Shown here in pieces: positions 1-6,742 of a DNA stretch of 8,785 nt. Below the pieces are notes generated by a model. The model did not search any database and had not been told where the DNA came from. It was given only the letters and a program-made list of their open reading frames with translations. Each line of letters starts with the position of its first letter. The stretch's first letter is position 1. Made by a program: the position numbers and the translations under genes. The DNA is taken from contig DJVY01000219.1 in assembly GCA_002440885.1 (NCBI GenBank), positions 1 to 8,785 of the forward strand, read 5' to 3'. The DNA comes from Bacteroidales bacterium UBA6244. Its GTDB lineage: Bacteria > Bacteroidota > Bacteroidia > Bacteroidales > F082.

Positions 1-174
1 GGGGTGGTCATGGCTAAAATCATCACCTTCTCAACAGATATTTTGACCATAGTTTCGTTTTGGTCTATCCTCCTTTCGTTTGGTGTGGCTGCTTCTGTCG
101 GTATAATCTTCGGCTTTCTGCCTGCGCGCAAGGCTGCAGAGCAAGATCCCGTTGAGTCGCTACGGCATGATTAA
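1..174 (+). CDS. ABC transporter permease, MacB/FtsX type (C-terminal fragment)
   Basis: The reading frame is open from the first base and ends at TAA 172-174, leaving 57 residues of a gene that begins before the window. The visible part has one hydrophobic segment (about residues 17-40, from ILTIVSF to IIFGF), followed by a cytoplasmic tail with the motif GFLPARKAAEQDPVESLRHD. That tail matches the end of MacB/FtsX-type permeases, where a final membrane helix is followed by G-x-x-PA-x-x-AA-x-x-DP-[VI]-x-[AS]-LR. Proteins of this family work with an MacB/LolD-type ATPase in efflux, lipoprotein release or cell-envelope processes. Which of these applies cannot be told from the fragment. The gene converges on the minus-strand operon with only 25 bp between the two stop codons, and I see no hairpin terminator there. 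The family call is strong and the substrate is unknown. Confidence 0.85.
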   Translation, partial: GVVMAKIITFSTDILTIVSFWSILLSFGVAASVGIIFGFLPARKAAEQDPVESLRHD

Positions 175-199
175 ATGGCTTCTTTTCGACTTTTCTTCC

Positions 200-1513
200 T
201 TATTTCCCCAATGGATTTAGCATCAAATCCAAGTATTTCTCGCTAGTCATGCTGTCGTAATGTAAATATCCGTAACGGTACTGATAGGTTTGCAATTGGC
301 AGAATAGGGTGAGCACAATGATGAGGCCGATAGCGGTTTTTGGGATTTTGATGTGGGTAAGCATCAAGCCGAGAAGAACCATAAAATAGGGTAAATATTC
401 CACCATCACGCGCGACGAAAAACTTCCTCCATAATACCAGAGCCACCAACTACTTAGTATGTAGATTACGAGAACCAGAAAACCCAATAACCATAATGCA
501 GCGTATTTGGATTGTCGGTAAAGGAAAACCAAACCACCAAGTGCGACAAAAGCAAGTGGGGTATATAAAAAGAACCCCTTTTTAAAAGAAAAAAGAAAAT
601 CAAAAAAATGAATTTCGGAGAAATTAAAACCTTCTCCCTGGTAAGAGAAAACAAAAGGATGTCCGGTTTGTAACCAATAAATTACATTTTGAATGCCTGG
701 AATTAAGACTGCAAGAACAAGCCCAAACATTAACCAGTTTGGTTTTTTTACTAACGCCCACCACCCCGATTTAAACGCAGTATAACTTCCTGCAATAAAG
801 GGTAAGCTTATGATGACCAAAGCGTTTACCGGCCTGATCAAAACGATCAGTCCAAAAGCGGCCATCGACCAAACGAAATATTTTGGGATACGGGCAATAA
901 AGTACATTTTGGCCGTATATATAAACAAGCTTACCATGGCAAAGGAATAAGCATGCGACATGGCCGGTTCTTCCGAGACGTAGTAAAACAAGTTTGTCCC
1001 AAATAATGCAGCCAGTAGTACAATGGCTGTAATGCGTTGGTTTGTAGAGTATAGCCTTAGGCTCAGGTGAAGCCACCACAAGCCCAGCAAGGTATAAAAA
1101 ATGGCCGCTATCTGTGTCATAATCAATACCCACACCGAAAACCCATCCATCGATTGACCGGTAAGGGCATTTAGGGCATGACCGGCGAGATAAAAGGGCA
1201 GCATCAATAAAGCTGTACCGGCATAATATTTATTCACCGTCTTACCGTGCACTTGCTTTCGGTAATCGAAATAAAACTCTCTGTGTTCAGGATTCCTGGC
1301 AATGGAGTCGTGAAAGCTGAATGTAAGGTCTTGGTAAACGAATATGGCCGGCAAATAGGAAAAATAACCGGTTCCGTCTACTTTGACTAACCTGTTCCAG
1401 CGTCCATCGCCCCATTTCATGTTGGCACTTGTCCATAACAAAACCACGGTGGCAAACAACATAGCCCATAGCACCGGGTTTTTCAGGTCAGGTTTCCAAC
1501 TTCTTTTTCTCAT
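200..1513 (-). CDS. Polytopic membrane protein, GT-C glycosyltransferase-like, substrate unknown
   Basis: A 437-residue integral membrane protein with roughly ten hydrophobic segments, beginning at residues 14-31. Features recalling the GT-C superfamily (lipid-linked-sugar glycosyltransferases) are an acidic motif in the first extracytoplasmic loop (DGTGYFSYLPA, Asp46), a conserved-looking loop EEPAMSHAYSF (residues 181-191), IRPVNAL (226-232), GFFLYTP (313-319), and a late loop WWLWYYGGSFSSR (356-368) resembling the W-x-GGSFG-x-R loop of many bacterial GT-C-like proteins. If the assignment is right, it would transfer a sugar from a polyprenyl-phosphate donor on the periplasmic side of the inner membrane. 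No catalytic proof is visible. The ATG at 1513 lies 1 bp after the stop of the lipoprotein gene, so it is the third gene of a tight operon. Alternatives are a flippase, a polymerase or another polytopic envelope protein. Confidence 0.6.
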   Translation of the reverse strand: MRKRSWKPDLKNPVLWAMLFATVVLLWTSANMKWGDGRWNRLVKVDGTGYFSYLPAIFVYQDLTFSFHDSIARNPEHREFYFDYRKQVHGKTVNKYYAGTALLMLPFYLAGHALNALTGQSMDGFSVWVLIMTQIAAIFYTLLGLWWLHLSLRLYSTNQRITAIVLLAALFGTNLFYYVSEEPAMSHAYSFAMVSLFIYTAKMYFIARIPKYFVWSMAAFGLIVLIRPVNALVIISLPFIAGSYTAFKSGWWALVKKPNWLMFGLVLAVLIPGIQNVIYWLQTGHPFVFSYQGEGFNFSEIHFFDFLFSFKKGFFLYTPLAFVALGGLVFLYRQSKYAALWLLGFLVLVIYILSSWWLWYYGGSFSSRVMVEYLPYFMVLLGLMLTHIKIPKTAIGLIIVLTLFCQLQTYQYRYGYLHYDSMTSEKYLDLMLNPLGK

Positions 1514-1514
1514 G

Positions 1515-2264
1515 TTATTCTGTCAGGTGTATTAAATCGCCTGCTCCCTGTTTACTGAAATTAACCACTGGCGGAGAGCCGTAGTAGTAGATGTTGCCCA
1601 AGCTTTGAATAGTGGCTCCCAACTCCTCGGTGACCCTCACGTACATGTTGTTTCCGCTGTTGTTGTTCACATAAAGCAAACTTGCTTCCAAATTGCGCAT
1701 GTCTATCAGGCCGAATCCGGCGGTATAACCATATACCAAACCGCATTTTCCGGAAATAATTAATTCCTGTGTGCCGTAATGAAGCCCGGCGCGAAGTAAT
1801 TTTGACTTGATGAGTAAGTCAACACGTCCTGCCCCTTCGTACAAGTTAATGATAAGGGTATCCTGAAACAGGGTGTCGGGCGTGTAGACGTTGCCTATCG
1901 ATCTGTAATCCAGTGTGTCGAGTTTTTGTAATTCGAGATAAACCCTGATTGGCTGATTGAAACTTCTGATCCAGTTGCAGGAATTTGTGTTTCGTATATT
2001 CAGGTTACCTTTTTCGTCCACTTCGGTCACGATTCCGGAAAGAAGATGTTTTCCTGCTTCCACCTCGCATTGGGTTGTTACTCCCTGCTGAAGTACAAGG
2101 TCTACATTGTCGAAAAGCTTGATGTTGTTGAAAGGGGGCAAAACACGGCTTTCCATGGTTAGTTCTCCCGACGACTTAAAGCAGTCCTCTACATGTGTTT
2201 TGTTGCAAGCTGTTAAGCTTGTAACGACTATGAGAATCCAAAAAAGATATTGTCTTTTAACCAT
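1515..2264 (-). CDS. GIN-domain (DUF2807) lipoprotein
   Basis: Starting at ATG 2264, this is a 249-residue lipoprotein. The N-terminus is a short basic region, a hydrophobic core (residues 7-16) and a lipobox LTAC with Cys20 as the probable lipidated residue. The mature part has the GIN/DUF2807 'head' pattern: a DCFKSSGE start, F-x-x-I-x-L-x-D-N-V-D-L (45-56), V-E-A-G-x-x-L-L (68-75), NLNIRNTNSCNW (87-98), then repeated short strands consistent with a right-handed beta-helix to the C-terminus. The domain is common in Bacteroidota as surface or periplasmic proteins; 'auto-transporter adhesin' is its database label and its function is unknown. A TTG in frame at 2291 is possible, but it would lie 35 bp inside the upstream gene and add residues ahead of the signal peptide. 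The ATG overlaps the upstream stop by 8 bp (2257-2264), which suggests translational coupling. Confidence 0.85.
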   Translation of the reverse strand: MVKRQYLFWILIVVTSLTACNKTHVEDCFKSSGELTMESRVLPPFNNIKLFDNVDLVLQQGVTTQCEVEAGKHLLSGIVTEVDEKGNLNIRNTNSCNWIRSFNQPIRVYLELQKLDTLDYRSIGNVYTPDTLFQDTLIINLYEGAGRVDLLIKSKLLRAGLHYGTQELIISGKCGLVYGYTAGFGLIDMRNLEASLLYVNNNSGNNMYVRVTEELGATIQSLGNIYYYGSPPVVNFSKQGAGDLIHLTE

Positions 2265-3420
2265 GTGGTATTTTTTGACGGTATTTAACAAAATTCCGGT
2301 AACCTAATCCTATTCCAATGTATTCTGCTTTTCCGAGGTGTGTGCTCAAGGCCAGGTTGGCAAACCAGTTGTCGGTAAAATGATATTTCAGGGTAAGTCG
2401 CTGAAAAAAGTCTCCTTCACTTCTTTCCTTACCTGCTACATTCATCCCGGCGTTGAACAGAAACGACACGCGGCTGATTACCAGTTCGTAGGCTAAGCTC
2501 AGACCTACTTTGGTGGCGTCGCGTAAATCAGGTTCCTGGTTCATCGATTTGTGCAGGATAAAAACATCCGATTCATCGTAGGTGTAATCCAGTCCTGCCC
2601 CAAATTTACTTTTGTAACTCACCCTGGCCATGATGTTGGTGTAGAGGGCGTAAACCATGAATCTTTCACCCAATTGTTCAGTCATGTCTTTGGTGGCAAC
2701 GGCCGTTGAAAATTGCATTTCGAGGAATCTGCTGCCATCAAACTCAAAAGGGTAGTGTTTGGGGAGAAATTGTTTTTTCAATCCAGGATTAGGTTTGCTC
2801 AGATAGCCGGTTATGCCAACCGTGGCCGTGAGAATGTTCAATCCGTAATTCGGAGTCTTGGTCGATCCGTTTGAAAAATGGGTTAATCCTAACCCTGCCG
2901 AGAGGGTAAACTGTTTGGAAATTTTATGCCTGTAATCAAAATATAGGCTTGCACTAAAGTTAAATGCTGATCCGATGGCAAAATTTTTGTAGTTCTCTAT
3001 GCGGTCGAAATGGTTGGTCAGGTAGGCCACACCGATGCCGAGTTTGAAATGCAGCGATTGTTTGTCGTTTCGCGTGAGCGGGAAATTAATGGTAGGGTAT
3101 AGTGCATAAGCTGAGCCGATGGCATCGAAACCACCCAAACCGGAATACCAAAAACTGATGCCGTAAGACGGGTAGTTGTAAGCTTGCTCCCAGCGTTTGG
3201 TTCCCCAGGTTTCGCGTTGAAGTGTGATCTCTACTGCCGGAAAGTGGGCGTTAAAAATGTCGAGTTCGAGGTGATGACTTAGTAAAAATCCATACTGTGC
3301 CTTTACCTCCAACGACAGGTTGTGCCCGCTAAGCGGTGATTTGGGTTGCGCTACAGCCGTCGCGGTCAGCAGGCTACAGATAACCATGAGGAAGGTTGTT
3401 ATTTTTACCAATTTATTCAT
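2257..3420 (-). CDS. PagL-like / acyloxyacyl hydrolase-related outer-membrane beta-barrel protein
   Basis: A 387-residue exported protein with a signal peptide (hydrophobic residues about 9-22, probable cleavage after Ala24 in TAVAQ). The rest alternates polar and aromatic or aliphatic residues as in outer-membrane beta-barrels. Residues 181-195 read HFSNGSTKTPNYGLN, matching the active-site strand of lipid A 3-O-deacylase PagL (H-x-S-N-x-x-x-x-P-N-x-G-x-[E]). His181 and Ser183 align with the PagL catalytic His and Ser, but the position 14 residues after the His is Asn195 instead of Glu. PagL removes an acyl chain from lipid A in the outer membrane; this protein is more than twice PagL's length, as is usual for Bacteroidota relatives, with an extra C-terminal half of unknown role. 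ATG 3420 is preferred over TTG 3438, because the latter sits inside the predicted -7 box. First gene of a three-gene operon. Enzyme activity is uncertain. Confidence 0.75.
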   Translation of the reverse strand: MNKLVKITTFLMVICSLLTATAVAQPKSPLSGHNLSLEVKAQYGFLLSHHLELDIFNAHFPAVEITLQRETWGTKRWEQAYNYPSYGISFWYSGLGGFDAIGSAYALYPTINFPLTRNDKQSLHFKLGIGVAYLTNHFDRIENYKNFAIGSAFNFSASLYFDYRHKISKQFTLSAGLGLTHFSNGSTKTPNYGLNILTATVGITGYLSKPNPGLKKQFLPKHYPFEFDGSRFLEMQFSTAVATKDMTEQLGERFMVYALYTNIMARVSYKSKFGAGLDYTYDESDVFILHKSMNQEPDLRDATKVGLSLAYELVISRVSFLFNAGMNVAGKERSEGDFFQRLTLKYHFTDNWFANLALSTHLGKAEYIGIGLGYRNFVKYRQKIPHG

Positions 3421-3435
3421 CTCTGTTGTGCGGCG

Positions 3436-3464
3436 CAAAGGTAGTGATTCTGCCTTTTAGGCAG
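3436..3464 (-). promoter_or_regulatory. Predicted Bacteroidota-type promoter of the minus-strand operon
   Basis: Read on the minus strand, TACCTTTG (3443 to 3436) is a perfect match to the Bacteroidota -7 consensus TAnnTTTG. A weak -33 element (CTG at 3464-3462, consensus TTG) lies 18 bp upstream. The box ends 15 bp before the ATG at 3420, so the 5' leader would be only about 10 nt. A palindrome occupies the spacer. This is a pattern match only and no transcription start is known. Confidence 0.5.
3450..3464. promoter_or_regulatory. Palindrome in the operon promoter, possible operator
   Basis: CTGCCT-TTT-AGGCAG is a perfect inverted repeat with 6-bp arms and a 3-bp centre. It spans the -33 position and spacer of the predicted minus-strand promoter, a placement where a bound dimeric repressor or activator could control transcription. 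The sequence is short enough to occur by chance, and no DNA-binding regulator is encoded nearby, so the operator role is inferred from position alone. Confidence 0.3.
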
Positions 3465-3512
3465 CATGGTGCACTGCTATTTGAGTATGTGAGGGTATAA
3501 TGATTTTATTCG

Positions 3513-3542
3513 TTGATTTTTCCCGAAAAACACTTACATTTG
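3513..3542 (+). promoter_or_regulatory. Predicted Bacteroidota-type promoter of the histidine kinase operon
   Basis: TTG at 3513-3515 is followed after 19 bp by TACATTTG at 3535-3542, matching the Bacteroidota sigma-ABfr consensus TTG-N19ish-TAnnTTTG in both boxes and spacing. The ATG of the kinase lies 24 bp beyond the -7 box, giving a leader of roughly 20 nt that is A-rich just before the start and has no Shine-Dalgarno sequence, as is common in this phylum. Confidence 0.65.
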
Positions 3543-3566
3543 TACTGATTTGTAAAAATTCTCAAA

Positions 3567-6362
3567 ATGCGTTTGTGGTTTACCGTATGGATGGGTTTAC
3601 TTTTGCCGGGATTATTCACCCTGCATCCGGTAAATGGTGTTGCCTCACCGTCCGACAGCCTGATTGCATTACTCGACAATGGGCATGACACAACCAAAAT
3701 GCGAATATGTCAGCAGTTGAGTGCTTTTTATTCTAATGTTGATACCGAAAAAGCTGTGTATTACGATTCAATGGGCTTGCAACTGGCTCAACAAGAAAGA
3801 AATGCTCACATGGAGGGCGTTTTTTTCAATAATCTCGGTATCGATTATTACATGCTGTCCGATTTTCAACAGAGCCATTTTTATTTTAGCCATGCCAAGG
3901 CTGTGTTTAACGAAATTGCTGACACGGCCTTCCTCATTAAAACCTTGAATAACCTTGGCTCGATATACAAGGTGCTGGGGTTTTACAAACTCTCCGCTGA
4001 CCATTTTGCAGATGCCATTTACTTGAAGCGCATGGTAAACGATACCCTAAGCCTGGCCAGAACCCTTAACAACATCGCCGTGCTTTACGATAATGTGGGG
4101 CTGTATCAGGAGGGTCTTGGGTTTGTTGATGAAGCACTCAATTTGGCCCAGCGCATCCAGGACTCCTCAATGATAAGCTTATCATACTTAAACATGGGTT
4201 TAATTCAGTTAAGTTTGAAAAATTATAACCAGTCCTTGCAATACTCGCAGGAAGCTCTTAAACTATTGCCCAACAACAAGTTGAGCGAAAAGTGCTCCTT
4301 GTATAACAACATAGCCCTGGCCAGTTCTGGCTTGGGACAATACGGAATTGCAGAAGATTATTTTAGTAAATCCATTGAACTGTTTGAGCAAGGATTGAGT
4401 AACTATAAGCAGGCTAATACGCTGCAGTTTTATTCGGGATTTCTCCAAACCAGTGGTCAATCGGCAAAGGCCATAAAAATGGCAAAGAAGGCCTTAAAAG
4501 AAGCCCGTGATCATGGCTATACAGAAATGGAATATCAATTATATGAGGTACTGGCCAATGCTTATCGGGATTTGGGAAACTATCCTATGGCCTTTCAACA
4601 CCTGGAATCTGCCTCAATATTGAGTGATTCTATTTATGATAAAAGTTTAACAACCAGCTTGTTACTTCTTAATGTGAACGAAAAAATTATCCAGGCAAGA
4701 TATGATCATCAGTTGCTCTCTCAGGAAAACCTGATTCAGGAGCAGCAAATTTCTTACAGCCGGAAGCTGATAAATGCCATGACGCTGGCGTCGGTTGTGC
4801 TGGCACTTATGCTGGGTATTATTTTATATTATATGCTGCGTAAGCGAAAAGACAACAATAAACTTACGAGCTTGAACACCTTACTTACCGAAAGTGAGGA
4901 GAAGTATAAAACTGTTGTCGAGCAAAGCCCTGAGGTGATGCTCATCCATCAAAACGGGAAGATCCTTTTTGCCAATCAATCGTTTTACAGGTTGTCAGGG
5001 CTTTTACCCGAAGATTTGGCAACTGTCACCGTTTTTGATCTGGTGCACCCCGATGAGAGGGAGAAAATTACGGAGTTCGCCCGCCTGCACATGAAGAATG
5101 AACAACCTCAGAACAACTACGAAATCAGGGCATACAATAAGGAGAGGAAAATGATTTACCTCGATTTGTCGGTGAGTAAAATTACCTACAACAACCAGCA
5201 GGCCATTCTTACCATTGGTATGGACATTACCTCCCGGAAGCGAAATCAGGAAACCATAAAAAAACTTACTGCGGCCATTGAACAAAGTCCGATAATGATT
5301 ATGATTACCAACATGGCCGGTGATATTGAATACGTTAATCCTCTTTTTACTGAAATTTCAGGTTTTACCCGCGAGGAAGTTTCGGGGCAAAATGCTCGTA
5401 TTTTATCTTCTGGTCAGGAAAGTGTGCATATTTACCGCGAGTTGTGGCAAACTATTTTGAGTGGTCAGATTTGGCGTGGAGAATTGCTTAATAAAAAGAA
5501 AAACGGAGAGTTGTTTTGGGAGTCGTTGGTGATTTCGCCCATCCTCAACGGTCAAAACGAAATAGGCCATTTTGTGGCTGTGATGGAAGACGTTACACAA
5601 AAGCGGAAACACCATGAAGCCCTTAAACAGCGGGAGGAAGATTTGCGCCAGGCCAATATTACCAAAGATAAATTCTTTAGCATAATTGCCCATGATTTAA
5701 AGAACCCTTTTAATGCCATCATCGGGTTTGCCAGCTTGCTGTTGCTTGAGTACGAAAACTTATCTGATGCCGAGCGTCGTAGTTATATTGAAAATATTAA
5801 CTTAGCCTCAAATACCTCCTATAGGTTGCTCGAAAATTTACTCGAATGGTCGCGCACGCAAACGGGGAAAATCAGGTTTATGCCGGGAACTTTTGATTTA
5901 AATAGTGTCGTAAACGAAGTAATGAACCTCCTGCAATCGCAGGCCGCGAAAAAAGGAATAAAGCTTGTGTCGGAGATTCCTTTTAATACTTTGGTTTTTG
6001 CCGATAAAAATATGATCCGGACAGTTTTACGGAATCTGTTTAGCAATGGAATCAAATTTTCGTCGGGAGGTGAGGTCAGGATAACCGCCAAAAAGAAAAA
6101 ATTATCCATAGAAGTTTGTGTTGGGGATACAGGCGTAGGGATACCGGAAGAGGGAATTGAGAAATTGTTCAGGCTTGACGAACAGTATCTGGCTGAAGGA
6201 ACCGAGTTCGAGAAGGGAACAGGTATCGGGCTCATGCTAAGCAAAGAGTTTATAAATAAACATAAGGGAAATATTTGGGTTAAAAGCAAGAAAAATATGG
6301 GATCAAAGTTCTTTTTTACCTTGCCAACCCATGAAAGTCAACTAAATCAGTCCAACGAATGA
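3567..6362 (+). CDS. TPR-PAS-PAS sensor histidine kinase
   Basis: A 931-residue membrane sensor kinase. An N-terminal signal peptide or anchor (about 1-26) is followed by an extracytoplasmic region with seven TPR-like repeats starting near residues 86, 125, 165, 205, 244, 284 and 324. Next come a predicted coiled coil (about 370-400), one membrane helix (about 403-424), and two cytoplasmic PAS domains (about 442-557 and 563-678; the second has the ARILSSGQ feature). The kinase core follows: H box FFSIIAHDLKNPF with phospho-acceptor His709, N box RNLFSNGIKFS (Asn823, Asn827), G1 box DTGVGIP (854-860) and G2 box GTGIGLML (884-891). All catalytic motifs are present, so it should autophosphorylate. 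There is no receiver or DNA-binding domain in the chain; the receiver is the next gene, overlapping by ATGA. The signal is unknown; the TPR domain could bind a peptide or protein partner. It has its own predicted promoter. Confidence 0.95.
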   Translation: MRLWFTVWMGLLLPGLFTLHPVNGVASPSDSLIALLDNGHDTTKMRICQQLSAFYSNVDTEKAVYYDSMGLQLAQQERNAHMEGVFFNNLGIDYYMLSDFQQSHFYFSHAKAVFNEIADTAFLIKTLNNLGSIYKVLGFYKLSADHFADAIYLKRMVNDTLSLARTLNNIAVLYDNVGLYQEGLGFVDEALNLAQRIQDSSMISLSYLNMGLIQLSLKNYNQSLQYSQEALKLLPNNKLSEKCSLYNNIALASSGLGQYGIAEDYFSKSIELFEQGLSNYKQANTLQFYSGFLQTSGQSAKAIKMAKKALKEARDHGYTEMEYQLYEVLANAYRDLGNYPMAFQHLESASILSDSIYDKSLTTSLLLLNVNEKIIQARYDHQLLSQENLIQEQQISYSRKLINAMTLASVVLALMLGIILYYMLRKRKDNNKLTSLNTLLTESEEKYKTVVEQSPEVMLIHQNGKILFANQSFYRLSGLLPEDLATVTVFDLVHPDEREKITEFARLHMKNEQPQNNYEIRAYNKERKMIYLDLSVSKITYNNQQAILTIGMDITSRKRNQETIKKLTAAIEQSPIMIMITNMAGDIEYVNPLFTEISGFTREEVSGQNARILSSGQESVHIYRELWQTILSGQIWRGELLNKKKNGELFWESLVISPILNGQNEIGHFVAVMEDVTQKRKHHEALKQREEDLRQANITKDKFFSIIAHDLKNPFNAIIGFASLLLLEYENLSDAERRSYIENINLASNTSYRLLENLLEWSRTQTGKIRFMPGTFDLNSVVNEVMNLLQSQAAKKGIKLVSEIPFNTLVFADKNMIRTVLRNLFSNGIKFSSGGEVRITAKKKKLSIEVCVGDTGVGIPEEGIEKLFRLDEQYLAEGTEFEKGTGIGLMLSKEFINKHKGNIWVKSKKNMGSKFFFTLPTHESQLNQSNE

Positions 6363-6739
6363 AATCAAAAGAAATAAAGAAACATGTGCTGCTGGTAGAG
6401 GATAACATGCTCAACCAGAAGTTTGCTCTGGCTGTATTAAAGTTAAAGGGATATACCGCCGATTTGGCCGAAAATGGCAAAGCCGGGGTTGAGCTCTTTG
6501 AGAAAAATGAATATGATGTCATTCTTATGGACATTCAAATGCCAATAATGAACGGCGTGGAAGCTACTAAGAAAATCAGGGAAATAGAAAAGGAAAACGG
6601 ATGGCCTCGGATAAAAATTATCGCAGTTACCGCTTATGCCATGCCTGGCGATGAGGAACGTTTTATGCAAGCCGGCATCGATCGGTATATTGCCAAACCT
6701 TACAAAGGCGATGACCTGATTGCCCTTATTCAGGATTAA
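6359..6739 (+). CDS. Stand-alone response regulator receiver domain (CheY-like)
   Basis: 126 residues forming a single receiver domain with nothing after it. The conserved residues are all present: acidic pair Glu14-Asp15, phospho-acceptor Asp58 in ILMDIQMP, Thr91 in AVTAYAM, and Lys113 in IAKPYK. The sequence style (VEDNMLNQK, MDIQMPIMNGVEAT, DRYIAKPY) is that of receivers normally fused to the C-terminus of hybrid kinases. Its ATG overlaps the kinase stop codon as ATGA (6359-6362), so the two proteins should be made together and Asp58 is the likely acceptor from His709 of the kinase. With no output domain, it must act by protein contact, as a phosphate sink, or pass phosphate to a histidine phosphotransfer protein encoded elsewhere. 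Confidence 0.95.
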   Translation: MKSKEIKKHVLLVEDNMLNQKFALAVLKLKGYTADLAENGKAGVELFEKNEYDVILMDIQMPIMNGVEATKKIREIEKENGWPRIKIIAVTAYAMPGDEERFMQAGIDRYIAKPYKGDDLIALIQD

Positions 6740-6742
6740 ATC

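Noticed and set aside
175..199. Convergent gap searched for a terminator between the ABC permease and the minus-strand operon.
   Set aside because: The 25 bp are pyrimidine-rich but I find no inverted repeat of useful length.
567..608. A-rich run with a small AAAAAG/CTTTTT hairpin inside the GT-C-like gene, considered as a terminator or frameshift site.
   Set aside because: It is in the middle of an intact reading frame and is explained by a Phe/Lys-rich stretch (FFDFLFSFKKGFF). The stem has only one G-C pair.
2265..2291. TTG start at 2291 for the GIN lipoprotein.
   Set aside because: It lies 35 bp inside the upstream gene and puts nine extra residues ahead of a signal peptide that begins cleanly at ATG 2264 (MVKRQYLF).
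3421..3438. TTG start at 3438 for the PagL-like gene, adding six residues.
   Set aside because: The TTG overlaps the predicted -7 box (3436-3443) and would lie upstream of the transcription start. The ATG at 3420 begins directly at a well-formed signal peptide.
5819..6289. A 156-codon open frame on the minus strand opposite the kinase core.
   Set aside because: The plus-strand frame encodes all conserved histidine-kinase motifs. The reverse frame has no recognisable domain and is Ser/Phe-rich, as antisense shadows often are.
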